Shown: positions 7,006-14,620, counted from the first letter of the stretch. The stretch is DNA of 33,239 nt from CAYFWT01 sp964346955 (GCA_964346955.1 CAYFWT010000006.1:1-33239); one strand, 5' to 3'. Numbers and translations: made by a program. The notes: generated by a model from the sequence alone, not told the origin.

Positions 7006-8739
7006 ATGAGAAATCTCGAACTCGCCCAGATTTTTTATCAAATAGCTGACTTACTTGATATGAAGGAGGTGGCTTTTAAACCCCGCGCTTATGAGAAAGT
7101 AGCGCGGGTTTTAGAATCTTTGGAAAAGGATGTCGCTGAGATTTATCAGGAGGGTGGCTTGGCGGCCTTAGAGAAAATTCCCGGAGTGGGTAAAGGCATT
7201 GCCCAGCGAATTGAGGAATTTATTAAAACTGGCCAGATAAAGGATTATCAAAAACTTAAAAAAGAATGTCCAGTTGATATAGAATCCTTAACGGCTATTG
7301 AAGGTCTGGGCTCAAGAAAAATTAAGGACCTTTACAAAAAATTAAAGATTAGAAATATTAAAGATTTAGAGAAGGCAGCTAAGGCAGGTAAAATAAGGGG
7401 TTTAGAGGGGTTTGGCGAGAAAAGTGAAAAGAATATCTTGCAAGGTATTGCTTTTGTCAAAGCCAGCAAAGGGCGATTTTTACTTGGTTTAATTTTGCCG
7501 GTGACCAGAATGATTATTAATCACCTTGAGGAATTACCTGAGGTGGGAAAAATTAGTATGGCTGGGTCCCTTAGGCGAATGAAAGAAACCATTGGTGATA
7601 TTGATATTTTAATTACCTCATCAAAGTCAGCTAAAGTAATGGATTTTTTTGTGGCCATGCCTGAGGTGGTCAAGGTTTGGGCTAAAGGGCCAACTAAATC
7701 CTCAGTTAGATTAAAAATGGGCGTTGATTGTGATTTGCGGGTAATTAAGAGAGAGAGTTTTGGAGCAGCTCTTCAATATTTTACTGGCAGCAAGGACCAT
7801 AATATTTTAACCCGGCGAATTGCTCGACAGAAAGGATTAAAATTGAATGAGTATGGTGTTTTTAAGAAAAAACAAAGAATAGCCGGTCGGACAGAAAAAA
7901 AAGTTTATCAAGCGATTGGCCTCCCCTATATCGAGCCAGAAATAAGAACTAACACTGGGGAGATTGAGGCAGCCCTTCGAGAGGCCCAAGGTAAACCTAA
8001 GGGCTTGCCAAAATTAGTTGATTATGATGATATTAAAACAGAGTGTCAGTGTCATACTACTTGGAGTGATGGGGTGGATACCATTGAAGAAATGGCTAAG
8101 GCCGCTAAGAAAATGGGCTATCAATATGTGGTCATTACTGACCACGCGGGTTTTTTAAAAATAGCCAATGGTCTGGATGAGAAACGGCTCTTGAAACAAA
8201 TGGCAGAAATAGATAAAGTAGATAAGCGTCTTTCAGGAATTAAAATTTTAAAAGGTTGTGAAGTTGATATTAAAGATGATGGTAGCTTAGCTATTGAAGA
8301 TGAGGTTTTGGCTAAATTAGATGTGGTCTTGGCAGCGGTTCATTCTGGTTTTAAGATGAGTAAGGCCGATATGACTAAAAGAATGCTCCGGGCAATTAAT
8401 AATCCTCAGGTTGATATTATTTCTCATCCGACGGGACGGCTGATTCATCGAAGAGAGGGTTATCAATTAGACTTTGAAAAAATCTTCAAAGCGGCTAAAG
8501 AAACTAAAACAGCTTTAGAGATTAATGCTCATTTAGATAGATTAGATTTAAAAGATACGGATGTTCGTCAGGCCGTCGAAGCTGGGGTTAAAATAACCAT
8601 TGGCACTGATGCTCATAGTGCTGTTCATTTGCCGATGATGGAGTTGGGGGTGGCGGTAGCCCGGCGTGGTTGGGCTCAAAAGAAAGATATTTTAAATACT
8701 CGTTCCTTAACAGAGTTTTTAAAATATTTTGAAAAATGA
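7006..8739 (+). CDS. polX: DNA polymerase/3'-5' exonuclease PolX
   Basis: A family X DNA polymerase fused to a PHP phosphoesterase, a gap-filling enzyme of base-excision and end repair. The 577 residues match bacterial PolX length (about 570). The 8-kDa/fingers part has helix-hairpin-helix motifs near 57-76 (IPGVGKGIAQRI), 97-110 and 131-147. The nucleotidyltransferase core shows GS at 187-188 and catalytic Asp198/Asp200 (GDIDIL), with the third Asp near 241-243 (DCDLRV). The PHP domain spans about 341-577 with CQCHTTWSDG, ITDH, a His-rich VHSGF and GTDAH. Its first metal motif reads QxH rather than HxH, a variant I believe occurs in other PolX proteins. It appears to be transcribed alone from a promoter next to the ATG. 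Confidence 0.96.
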   Translation: MRNLELAQIFYQIADLLDMKEVAFKPRAYEKVARVLESLEKDVAEIYQEGGLAALEKIPGVGKGIAQRIEEFIKTGQIKDYQKLKKECPVDIESLTAIEGLGSRKIKDLYKKLKIRNIKDLEKAAKAGKIRGLEGFGEKSEKNILQGIAFVKASKGRFLLGLILPVTRMIINHLEELPEVGKISMAGSLRRMKETIGDIDILITSSKSAKVMDFFVAMPEVVKVWAKGPTKSSVRLKMGVDCDLRVIKRESFGAALQYFTGSKDHNILTRRIARQKGLKLNEYGVFKKKQRIAGRTEKKVYQAIGLPYIEPEIRTNTGEIEAALREAQGKPKGLPKLVDYDDIKTECQCHTTWSDGVDTIEEMAKAAKKMGYQYVVITDHAGFLKIANGLDEKRLLKQMAEIDKVDKRLSGIKILKGCEVDIKDDGSLAIEDEVLAKLDVVLAAVHSGFKMSKADMTKRMLRAINNPQVDIISHPTGRLIHRREGYQLDFEKIFKAAKETKTALEINAHLDRLDLKDTDVRQAVEAGVKITIGTDAHSAVHLPMMELGVAVARRGWAQKKDILNTRSLTEFLKYFEK

Positions 8740-8780
8740 AGTTCCTTTAATGATTAATCTATTAGAAAGGAGGAAGGGTT

Positions 8781-9074
8781 ATGGGCTCAAGAAAAAGCAA
8801 GAAAGGCTCGGCAATTTACGACAAAGCTATCGATGGTTGTGATATAGTGATTAACGCCTTAGAGGAGATGGAAAGGCTGTTAAGAGAAGAGGAGGCAATG
8901 ACATTTCTTAAAGGCTCGAGAGGGAATCCTTCAGAATTAATTGAACGGCTTAGAGAAATTCAGAACAAAGGTCATAAAATTTCTTCTTTTGGTTATAAAA
9001 TAGGCGAGATAGCTCGGACGACGAGAGGTCGCTTGGAGGGCTGGGAGCCGAATCGGCGGGCAAAGCTAATTTAG
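8781..9074 (+). CDS. Small helical protein, unknown function
   Basis: A 97-residue soluble protein I do not recognise. It is rich in Lys, Arg and Glu and predicted mostly helical, with a charged helix near 24-40 and a basic C terminus. Start choice is secure: AAAGGAGG precedes ATG 8781 at about 7 bases, one of the few textbook Shine-Dalgarno sites in the window. It lies 41 bases after polX and 46 bases before a second small helical gene, and both precede one terminator, so they probably form an operon. No membrane segment, signal or metal motif is visible. Confidence 0.7.
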   Translation: MGSRKSKKGSAIYDKAIDGCDIVINALEEMERLLREEEAMTFLKGSRGNPSELIERLREIQNKGHKISSFGYKIGEIARTTRGRLEGWEPNRRAKLI

Positions 9075-9120
9075 GAGATGGGATTCTTTGATTAACTATT
9101 TTAAAAAAGGAGGGATGACG

Positions 9121-9351
9121 ATGGATCCAATGAAATGGGAAGAAGTTTCAAGTGATTTGGATAAGGTTATCACTCAGCTTCAAGGAATATTCTGTTTTTT
9201 AGAACAAGATAAGACGATTGATGAGATTCCTCTTAAGTATAAGAAGGAAATAGCGGCTGCCGAGCTAAGGAAGTTTAAAGAAAAGACTCGGCAAATTTCT
9301 GTGCTCTCCCTGAGAATAGACCAACAGATTATAGAGCTATTTCTGGAATAA
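9121..9351 (+). CDS. Small helical protein, unknown function
   Basis: A 76-residue protein of unknown family. I start it at ATG 9121 because the Shine-Dalgarno GGAGG (9109-9113) is 7 bases upstream. The nearer in-frame ATG at 9115 is only 1 base from it, and TTG 9088 lies upstream of it. The protein is predicted alpha-helical throughout, with a Lys/Glu-rich central part (about 38-53) that could form a coiled coil. It resembles the preceding gene in size and style but I see no convincing sequence identity. The operon ends at the hairpin at 9375. Confidence 0.65.
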   Translation: MDPMKWEEVSSDLDKVITQLQGIFCFLEQDKTIDEIPLKYKKEIAAAELRKFKEKTRQISVLSLRIDQQIIELFLE

Positions 9352-9369
9352 AGGAACACCCTAAAAGAA

Positions 9370-9398
9370 TCGTCAATAAGCCGTGATTATGCTAAACT
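9370..9398 (+). promoter_or_regulatory. Promoter of the VanZ-like gene, inside the preceding terminator
   Basis: TCGTCA (9370-9375) and TAAACT (9393-9398) are 17 bases apart, with a TGC extension (TGCTAAACT) giving an extended -10. Transcription would begin near 9404-9406. The -10 lies in the loop of the terminator hairpin at 9375-9414, so terminator and promoter share the same DNA. Confidence 0.5.
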
Positions 9399-9418
9399 AA
9401 AAACACGGCTTATTTTTT
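9375..9418 (+). terminator. Terminator of the small-gene operon, overlapping the next gene's start
   Basis: AATAAGCCGTG (9375-9385) pairs perfectly with CACGGCTTATT (9404-9414) around an 18-base loop, followed by TTTTA. The T-run leads directly into the ATG of the VanZ-like gene at 9419. Confidence 0.75.
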
Positions 9419-9787
9419 ATGGAGGTAAAAATAAAAAACTGGGTTTTGGTTTTTTTATGGGCTGGCTTTATTTTTCTCCTTTCCCATCAACCAGAGCTTA
9501 AATCAAGTTTACCTGGTTCATGGGATTTTTTCTTACGCAAGTTAGTTCATATTTCAGAATATGCTGTTTTAACTTTACTTTTATGCCGAGCTTTAAAAGG
9601 ACATCAATTAACTAAAAAAAGAATTTTGGTTTTGGCTATTGTTTTAGCTGTTTTATACGCTCTTGCTGACGAATACCATCAGACTTTTATTAGTGGTAGA
9701 GTAGGAGCTCTCTCCGATGTTTTAATTGACAGTTTGGGGGTATTTTTAGTAGTTTATTTTGTTAGTTTGAAAAGAAAGCTTGGTTGA
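9419..9787 (+). CDS. VanZ-like family membrane protein
   Basis: A 122-residue membrane protein with about four hydrophobic segments. The VanZ signature is clear: HISEYAVLTLLL (about 42-53) and then DEYHQTFISGRVGALSDVLID (split around residues 80-100), with its conserved Asp-Glu, His-Gln, Arg and Asp. In enterococci VanZ gives low-level teicoplanin resistance, but most homologues are uncharacterised and resistance should not be assumed. The start at ATG 9419 follows the terminator T-run directly; a GGAGG lies just inside the coding region and cannot serve this ATG. The leader is predicted at about 14 bases. It is followed by the pil promoter. Confidence 0.85.
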   Translation: MEVKIKNWVLVFLWAGFIFLLSHQPELKSSLPGSWDFFLRKLVHISEYAVLTLLLCRALKGHQLTKKRILVLAIVLAVLYALADEYHQTFISGRVGALSDVLIDSLGVFLVVYFVSLKRKLG

Positions 9788-9808
9788 TAAATTGAAAAGT
9801 GGTAAAAT
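9780..9808 (+). promoter_or_regulatory. Promoter of the pil operon
   Basis: TTGGTT (9780-9785) and TAAAAT (9803-9808) are separated by 17 bases, with an extended -10 (TGGTAAAAT). The same TGGTAAAAT occurs before the tRNA pair. The leader to ATG 9926 is about 110 bases and contains the whole palindromic element 9826-9913. Confidence 0.6.
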
Positions 9809-9825
9809 GACAATAGGATATTACT

Positions 9826-9913
9826 GTCATCCTGAGGGAGTTCGCCGGCTGGCGGACGACCGAAGGATCTCGTGGTATTCGCTCGGGATTCTTCGGCTTC
9901 GCCTCAGAATGAC
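9826..9913 (+). repeat. Dispersed palindromic element, copy 1 (before pilM)
   Basis: An 88-bp imperfect inverted repeat beginning GTCATCCTGAG and ending CTCAGAATGAC, with inner GAAGGATC and GGGATTCTTC arms. Copies 2 (12230-12317, inverted) and 3 (20232-20301) share termini and inner arms. It ends 12 bases before the pilM ATG and the pilM Shine-Dalgarno GGAGG starts directly after it. It resembles the non-autonomous palindromic (REP/MITE-like) repeats found in many bacteria. Confidence 0.85.
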
Positions 9914-9925
9914 GGAGGGCAAAGA

Positions 9926-11032
9926 ATGTTTAAATTTTCAAAAAAACTAGCCTTCGGATTGGATTTAAGTGACCTTTCTCTTAAAATTGTCCAACTTAAA
10001 GAAAGAAAAGGAAAACTATCTCTAGCTAGCTTTATTAAAGAGAGAATACCGGCTGGCTTAGTTGAGGGAGGAGAGATAAAAAAAGAGGAAACATTAGTCA
10101 ACATTCTTAAGGAAGCTCTACAGAAAGTAAAAGGAGAGCCACTTGGTGGCCGGCGAGTTATCTGTAATTTACCAGAAGAGAAAGTTTTTATTCGAGTCAT
10201 TCAACTACCACCGATGAAAGAGACAGAGATTGAGGAAGCAGTTAAATGGGAAGCTGAGAATCATATTCCTTTAAATATTGAAGAAGTCTATTTAGACTGG
10301 CAAATTATTAAGCCTGTTTTTAATCACCTTGACCACTTGGACATTTTAATTGCTGCTTCACCGCGGCCCTTGGTTGATAGTTATTTGAATGTTTTGAAAA
10401 AAAGTGGTCTTGAGCCAGTTGCCTTAGAGCCAGAATCAATAGCGGTGGTCAATAGTTTAATGAATCCTCATAACCTTAAGCCGACCATCATTGTTGATTT
10501 GGGGATGACCGGAACTAATTTTGTTATTTTCTCAGCTTTGGCTATCCGTTTTACTTCTCATATTACTATTTCTGGTCAACAGCTTTCTCGACTGATTATG
10601 AAAAATTTAGGAGTAGATGAGGCAGGAGCTACCCAGTTAAAGATTAAAATTGGCCTAGACGAGGCTAAGAAAAAAGGGAAAGTCTATCGGGCTTTAGCGC
10701 CGATGATTAAGGAGTTAGCTAAACAAATTCAAGATTATATATCTTTTTATCATGACCATGCTACCCATATCCATGGCCCTGATGGGGCAATTGCTCAGGT
10801 TTTACTTTGTGGTGGGGACTCTCTCTTGTTTAACTTACCTTTTTTTCTTAGTCAGAAGTTAAAATTACCAGTTCGCTTGGGTGATCCCTTAATCAATGTC
10901 CCCTTGGTAAAAAAACGGAGTCGTTTGGATTCTCTAAAAGGAGCTTCTTTATCCAAAAAAGAATCCTTATCTTACACGACTGCCATCGGCTTAGCCTTAA
11001 GAGAAGCCAAGCCTGAAAAAAGAAGCCTTTGA
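9926..11032 (+). CDS. pilM: Type IV pilus inner-membrane assembly ATPase-fold protein PilM
   Basis: A cytoplasmic actin-like protein that binds the N-terminus of PilN and links the pilus motor to the inner-membrane platform. The 368-residue protein begins AFGLDLSDLSLKIVQLKE (from residue 8), the PilM/FtsA-like phosphate-1 strand. It has EEAVKWEAENHIPL (about 93-106), VDLGMTGTNFVIF (about 193-205) and LLCGGDSLL near the C terminus. I start at ATG 9926, with GGAGG at 9914-9918. An in-frame GTG at 9872 would put translation inside the palindromic element and add a non-homologous leader. It heads the order pilM-pilN-pilO. Confidence 0.92.
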   Translation: MFKFSKKLAFGLDLSDLSLKIVQLKERKGKLSLASFIKERIPAGLVEGGEIKKEETLVNILKEALQKVKGEPLGGRRVICNLPEEKVFIRVIQLPPMKETEIEEAVKWEAENHIPLNIEEVYLDWQIIKPVFNHLDHLDILIAASPRPLVDSYLNVLKKSGLEPVALEPESIAVVNSLMNPHNLKPTIIVDLGMTGTNFVIFSALAIRFTSHITISGQQLSRLIMKNLGVDEAGATQLKIKIGLDEAKKKGKVYRALAPMIKELAKQIQDYISFYHDHATHIHGPDGAIAQVLLCGGDSLLFNLPFFLSQKLKLPVRLGDPLINVPLVKKRSRLDSLKGASLSKKESLSYTTAIGLALREAKPEKRSL

Positions 11033-11056
11033 TAATATTTAAAGTTTTAAGAGGTA

Positions 11057-11593
11057 ATGTTAGAACTTAATCTTTTGCCACCCCAAGAGAAAAAAGAAGC
11101 AGAATTGGCTAACCTTACTCGCTTAGTAACTTCTTTATCTATTTGGTTTTTAGCTTTTTTGATTATTTTTACCTTGCTTTTGGCAAGCACTTTTTTCTAT
11201 TTGTCTATTCTTTTGCGGGCTCAGAATAGATTGATAGAGATTAGACAAAGTGATCCCAAAGCACAGCGCTTAGTAGAAATTGAGAAAAAAATTAAACAAG
11301 CTAATAGCCGGCTTAGTCAAATTCACCTTAAACAGAAAGACTTAATTCTTTGGGTGCCTCTTTTGGAGGAGATGGCCGAGCTTACTCCTGGGAGAATTTA
11401 TTTAACTAGTTTTTCTTATCAATTAGCGGAAAATCAGATTTATTTAAGCGGCTGGGCTAATACGCGGGATAATCTTCTTACTTTCCAAGATTCGTTAGAA
11501 GAAAGCCCTTTCTTTGTTGAAGTAGAAGCACCTTTGTCCAATCTACTTAAAAAAAGTGATATCGATTTTAATTTTACCCTGCACCTTAAATAA
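11057..11593 (+). CDS. pilN: Type IV pilus assembly protein PilN
   Basis: A 178-residue bitopic protein of the PilMNO platform. The N-terminus LELNLLPPQEKKE carries the conserved INLLP-type motif through which PilN binds the PilM groove. One membrane helix (about 29-53) follows, then a helical region (about 58-95) and a ferredoxin-like periplasmic/external domain (about 100-178) with LTPGRIYLTSFSY. It lies 24 bases after pilM. No clear outer membrane components (pilQ) are in the window, as expected for an organism that may lack a conventional outer membrane. Confidence 0.88.
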   Translation: MLELNLLPPQEKKEAELANLTRLVTSLSIWFLAFLIIFTLLLASTFFYLSILLRAQNRLIEIRQSDPKAQRLVEIEKKIKQANSRLSQIHLKQKDLILWVPLLEEMAELTPGRIYLTSFSYQLAENQIYLSGWANTRDNLLTFQDSLEESPFFVEVEAPLSNLLKKSDIDFNFTLHLK

Positions 11594-11644
11594 TGTTTTG
11601 TTGTTTCCTCTGTATTTTATTAAGAGAACAGGGTAGTCCCTTTA

Positions 11645-12226
11645 ATGATTCCTTCTTCCCAAAAAAAACTTCTTTTCTTTTTAAGTCTAGATTTAGTTAT
11701 TCTAGTCCTGTTTGTTTGGCTGGCTGCCCCTTCTTTAGTTGGTAAAATTAAAGCTACTTCTCGTCAGTATCTACAAAACCAAGAAGCTCTGATGGGGTTA
11801 GATTGGCGAGAATCTTTGGCTAAAGAATTAGAGGAGAAATATCAAGAAAGACAAACTGATTTGTTAACTCTTGAGGAGGCGTTTTTAGATACTGGAGAGG
11901 CAGTCGGTTTTATCTCTACCCTAGAAAAGATTGCTCAACAAACTGGTAATATTTTTGAGATTAGAGCAGCTAAGTCTTTTGCCCAGCTAACTAAAGACGA
12001 AGAGGAGTCTTTTCTTATTTTCCGCATTTCCCTTTGGGGCGATTTCTCGAGTTTGCTTCTTTTTTTAGCTAATTTAGAAAATAATCCCTACCCGCCTTAT
12101 CGGTTGATAGAAATAGAGAGTTTGACTATTAAAAGATTGGGGGAGAGAGGATTAGATAGATTTAGTCCTGGCTTAAAGACGGGAAGCTTGGAAACTGTCT
12201 TAGGGATTAAGGTTTATACCCAATGA
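11645..12226 (+). CDS. pilO: Type IV pilus assembly protein PilO-like
   Basis: A 193-residue bitopic protein with a membrane helix at about 11-31, a coiled-coil-prone region (about 40-80) and a C-terminal ferredoxin-like region with ISLWGDFSSLLLFLANLEN, matching the PilO pattern in which a strand is followed by the LL.FL..LE helix. It partners PilN in the platform. The identification rests on this pattern and on position directly after pilN. No Shine-Dalgarno is seen. The stop (TGA) is 3 bases before palindromic element copy 2. Confidence 0.8.
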   Translation: MIPSSQKKLLFFLSLDLVILVLFVWLAAPSLVGKIKATSRQYLQNQEALMGLDWRESLAKELEEKYQERQTDLLTLEEAFLDTGEAVGFISTLEKIAQQTGNIFEIRAAKSFAQLTKDEEESFLIFRISLWGDFSSLLLFLANLENNPYPPYRLIEIESLTIKRLGERGLDRFSPGLKTGSLETVLGIKVYTQ

Positions 12227-12229
12227 GGT

Positions 12230-12317
12230 GTCATTCTGAGCTCGCCGAAGGCGGGCGAAGAATCCCGTGAATATTCTACGGGATCCTTCACTCCGCTGCC
12301 GCTTCGTTCAGGATGGC
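12230..12317 (-). repeat. Dispersed palindromic element, copy 2 (inverted)
   Basis: Starts GTCATTCTGAG and ends TTCAGGATGGC, with inner arms GAAGAATCCCGTG and GGGATCCTTC. Its arm asymmetry (CATTCTGAG first) shows it is inverted relative to copies 1 and 3. It fills most of the space between pilO and the next gene, ending 11 bases before that ATG. Confidence 0.85.
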
Positions 12318-12328
12318 AAGTTTGTGTA

Positions 12329-12610
12329 ATGAAGTTGCCTATTAAAGAAATTTCACCAAAGAAAATATATAATTTTTTGACTAAGTATTACCGCTGGATT
12401 TTGGTGATAATTTTTATTTTATTAATTTGTTTTAATGCTTTCATTTATTACCAATATATTTATTTAGCGGTAAGAGCTAGGCCAGAGTCCCAGGGCAAAG
12501 AAGTAGCTATTGACCAGGAAACCCTGGAGGAAGTTCTAGAAAATCTTAATCTTCGAGAAGAGAATTTATCTCGAGTCAAGAAAACTAGATATGCTAGTCC
12601 TTTTGAGTGA
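12329..12610 (+). CDS. Small single-pass membrane protein of the pil cluster
   Basis: A 93-residue protein of unknown family with a basic N-terminus, one membrane helix at about 24-48 and a charged, helical C-terminal half (LEEVLENLNLREENL) ending in KTRYASPFE. Its place after pilO, its size and its topology suggest an accessory of the PilMNO platform, a PilP-like position, but there is no lipobox and no PilP similarity I can point to. The palindromic element between it and pilO may separate its expression from the operon. Confidence 0.65.
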   Translation: MKLPIKEISPKKIYNFLTKYYRWILVIIFILLICFNAFIYYQYIYLAVRARPESQGKEVAIDQETLEEVLENLNLREENLSRVKKTRYASPFE

Positions 12611-12626
12611 TAAGGGCTATCTTACT

Positions 12627-12654
12627 TTGACTTTCCGAGAATTTTTGGTAAAAT
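12627..12654 (+). promoter_or_regulatory. Promoter of the tRNA pair
   Basis: TTGACT (12627-12632) and TAAAAT (12649-12654) are 16 bases apart with an extended -10 (TGGTAAAAT). It ends 10 bases before the first tRNA. Confidence 0.7.
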
Positions 12655-12664
12655 ATGAAGCCGA

Positions 12665-12737
12665 GCGCCTGTAGCTCAGCGGATAGAGCGGAGGGTTTCT
12701 AACCCTCAGGTCGTGGGTTCGATTCCTACCAGGCGCG
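12665..12737 (+). tRNA. tRNA-Arg (anticodon UCU)
   Basis: A full cloverleaf: acceptor GCGCCTG/CAGGCGC, D arm GCTC-GAGC, anticodon stem GAGGG/CCCTC around TTTCTAA giving anticodon TCT, and T arm GTGGG-TTCGATT-CCTAC. The discriminator is G. The 3' CCA is not encoded (GCAT follows), so it must be added by an enzyme. It decodes AGA/AGG, which are common arginine codons here. Confidence 0.95.
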
Positions 12738-12740
12738 CAT

Positions 12741-12812
12741 GGTGGCTATAGTTTAGTGGTAAAACTCCGCTCTGTGGAAGCGGTATCGAGAGTTCGATCC
12801 TCTCTAGCCACC
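12741..12812 (+). tRNA. tRNA-His (anticodon GUG)
   Basis: Cloverleaf with acceptor GTGGCTA/TAGCCAC, anticodon arm CCGCT-CTGTGGA-AGCGG giving GTG, and T arm GAGAG-TTCGATC-CTCTC. An extra G (12741) at position -1 opposite C73 (12812) is the histidine identity pair. It starts 3 bases after tRNA-Arg and must be co-transcribed with it. CCA is not encoded in full. Confidence 0.95.
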
Positions 12813-12876
12813 CACGAAATTCAGATTTTAGCTATTGGGGAAGTTTTAATTTGTCCTTTAACAAAGGGGGTGAGCT

Positions 12877-13434
12877 ATGAAAGGGACATTTATTGTTTTA
12901 GATGCTTTTTTGATAGATAAGGTTTTTCAAAAAATTGCCTGGTGGTTCCAGAGGCTGACTGGCCGAACCAATTTCTGGTTAGCCAGGATTTGTTACATAG
13001 TTGCCGCTTTATGTTATATCTTATGGATTGCTGTTCCTTTTTCTTCTTTGTCTTTACTTAGTGGTTTGATAGTTAGTTTGACAGTTGCTTTTTATGTGGC
13101 GGCTATGTTATGGATGGTTCGGAGATTAGAGAAATGGGAAGAGATATTTCTAAAGAATCAAGGAGATCAGCCAACGGCCAATATGCTCAGAGTGCTGGGA
13201 GTTTTTATAAGAATTATGGGGCTTTTTATCTGTTTGATAGTTGGCAGTCAATCCATCTTACTTTATCAGATGACCAAGTGGCTAAGCTTTTTGCTTGGGG
13301 GACCTTTTGTCGCGATTGGGGTGGCCGGCGTCTATTTTCAATCCTGTACTCCTTTGCCGCCATGTAAAAGCAAAGTCAGGGAATGCCTAGAAGAATTCAA
13401 GACAAAATTAATCCTGGTTCGGGAAGAGAGTTAA
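12877..13434 (+). CDS. Multi-pass membrane protein, unknown function
   Basis: A 185-residue protein with about four hydrophobic segments (roughly 35-53, 58-80, 105-125 and 132-153), a charged loop between the second and third, and a cytoplasmic-looking basic/acidic tail. Three cysteines lie near 157-168 (SCTPLPPCKSKVREC). I do not recognise the family. The start is supported by AAGGGGGTGA just before ATG 12877. It is followed after 11 bases by a small basic gene, and both end at the terminator at 13658. Confidence 0.7.
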   Translation: MKGTFIVLDAFLIDKVFQKIAWWFQRLTGRTNFWLARICYIVAALCYILWIAVPFSSLSLLSGLIVSLTVAFYVAAMLWMVRRLEKWEEIFLKNQGDQPTANMLRVLGVFIRIMGLFICLIVGSQSILLYQMTKWLSFLLGGPFVAIGVAGVYFQSCTPLPPCKSKVRECLEEFKTKLILVREES

Positions 13435-13445
13435 GGAGGCAAAAG

Positions 13446-13631
13446 ATGAGAAAGGAGAGAAAAAGAAAAGATAGGGAAGTTAGGAAGAAAAAACCATGGT
13501 GGTTGCCTCTAGGAGATGATTATCTTCCAGGCGCTCTGCCTTCTGACAAATATTGGCCGGGTATGACCGATGAAGAATGTAAGGCACTGGGGGTCAAGCC
13601 GCATCTTCTAGGTTTCGGTTTTGGCAGATAA
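13446..13631 (+). CDS. Small basic protein, unknown function
   Basis: A 61-residue protein: a highly basic first third (KERKRKDREVRKKK, about residues 3-16) then an aromatic, proline/glycine-rich part (WWLPLGDDYLPGALP, and KYWPGMTDEECKALGV). I start it at ATG 13446, with AAGGAGG 6 bases upstream; an ATG at 13383 would overlap the preceding gene by 52 bases and has no such site. The basic end could bind nucleic acid or membrane phosphate. Same operon as the preceding membrane protein. Confidence 0.6.
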   Translation: MRKERKRKDREVRKKKPWWLPLGDDYLPGALPSDKYWPGMTDEECKALGVKPHLLGFGFGR

Positions 13632-13657
13632 AGATGGCCAAGAAGAAATCCTTTCAG

Positions 13658-13690
13658 AGGTCAGCTTTCCAGCTGGCCTTTTCTTTTTGT
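13658..13690 (+). terminator. Rho-independent terminator
   Basis: AGGTCAGCT (13658-13666 region) pairs with AGCTGGCCT (13671-13679), one G-T pair, followed by TTTTCTTTTTG. It closes the 12877-13631 operon. Confidence 0.85.
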
Positions 13691-13697
13691 TTGAATT

Positions 13698-13706
13698 TGG
13701 TATACT
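13698..13706 (+). promoter_or_regulatory. Extended -10 promoter of the mscS gene
   Basis: TGGTATACT: TATACT at 13701-13706 with a TGG extension, 34 bases before ATG 13741. No good -35, as allowed with extended -10 promoters. It falls right after the preceding terminator's T-run. Confidence 0.6.
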
Positions 13707-13740
13707 GGAAAAAGATAAAATTAATAAATACTAAAGACTT

Positions 13741-14598
13741 ATGCAAGAAATTTTTCAAAACTTTCTTAATTATTTAGGCCCCTGGTTCTTTGCTCATGGG
13801 ATAAAAATTATCGGTATTATTGTTGGCGCTTACCTGTTGCGTCGCTTTGGCAAAATTTTTGTTGCGAAAATTATTAGAAAAGCAGTTGTCTCGGACCATT
13901 TCTTGACCAAAGAAGCGGAAAGAAAAAGAGAGGACACTTTGATTAAAGTTTTTGATGGGGCTTTGAGAGTTTTAATTTGGGTGGTGGTGGTTTTAATAAT
14001 TCTTTCTGAATTAGGGATAAATATTGGTCCGCTTTTAGCTGGGGCTGGTATTGTTGGAGTAGCTTTAGGTTTTGGGGCTCAATATATTGTCCGAGACTTT
14101 TTAGCTGGCCTCTTTTTAATTTTAGAAAACCAATATCGAGTAGGAGATGTGGTTTGTGCTGATGGCACTTGTGGTTTGGTGGAGGATATTAATTTACGGA
14201 TGACTATTTTAAGGGACCTAGATGGAGTGGTCCATCATATTCCCAATGGGGAAATAAAAAAGGCTTCTAATTTATCTAAGGAATTTGCTCGAGTCAATTT
14301 AAATATTGGCATCGCTTACAATTCTAATTTGGAAAAAGTGATTAAGGTGGTTAATCGGGTTGGTCAACAGTTAGCCAAAGACCCCCAGTGGAAGGATGAC
14401 ATTACTAAACCGCCTGAATTTTTAAGGGTTGATGATTTTGCTGATTCAGCCGTTGTTATAAAAATCTTGGGTGAGACCCAGCCCTTGCGGCAGTGGGATG
14501 TTACAGGAGAGTTACGCAAGAGAATAAAAATCGCCTTTGATAAAGAAGGCATTGAAATTCCCTTTCCCCAAAGGGTTATCCATCAGGCCAAAGATTAA
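13741..14598 (+). CDS. mscS: Small-conductance mechanosensitive channel, MscS family
   Basis: A heptameric inner-membrane channel that opens under tension to release solutes during osmotic downshift. At 285 residues it matches E. coli MscS (286). Membrane helices lie at about 18-35 and 72-92. The pore helix follows at about 95-127, with the Gly/Ala pattern GAGIVGVALGFGAQYIVRDF. The beta domain starts at ENQYRVGDVV, and VHHIPNGEI is the usual MscS PNG motif. The C-terminal alpha/beta domain ends in EIPFPQRVIH, also typical. It is a single-gene unit with its own promoter and terminator. Confidence 0.95.
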   Translation: MQEIFQNFLNYLGPWFFAHGIKIIGIIVGAYLLRRFGKIFVAKIIRKAVVSDHFLTKEAERKREDTLIKVFDGALRVLIWVVVVLIILSELGINIGPLLAGAGIVGVALGFGAQYIVRDFLAGLFLILENQYRVGDVVCADGTCGLVEDINLRMTILRDLDGVVHHIPNGEIKKASNLSKEFARVNLNIGIAYNSNLEKVIKVVNRVGQQLAKDPQWKDDITKPPEFLRVDDFADSAVVIKILGETQPLRQWDVTGELRKRIKIAFDKEGIEIPFPQRVIHQAKD

Positions 14599-14620
14599 AT
14601 AATTTTTTGCTAAGATCGTC

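Noticed and set aside
9419..9787. Glycopeptide resistance determinant
   Set aside because: VanZ-like proteins are widespread and mostly unrelated to resistance; no van genes are nearby.
9872..9925. Upstream GTG start for pilM
   Set aside because: It lies inside the palindromic element and adds residues unlike PilM; ATG 9926 has a properly spaced GGAGG.
12224..12226. UGA recoding (genetic code 25)
   Set aside because: UGA ends many intact genes at the expected family length, such as pilO, tuf and rplP.
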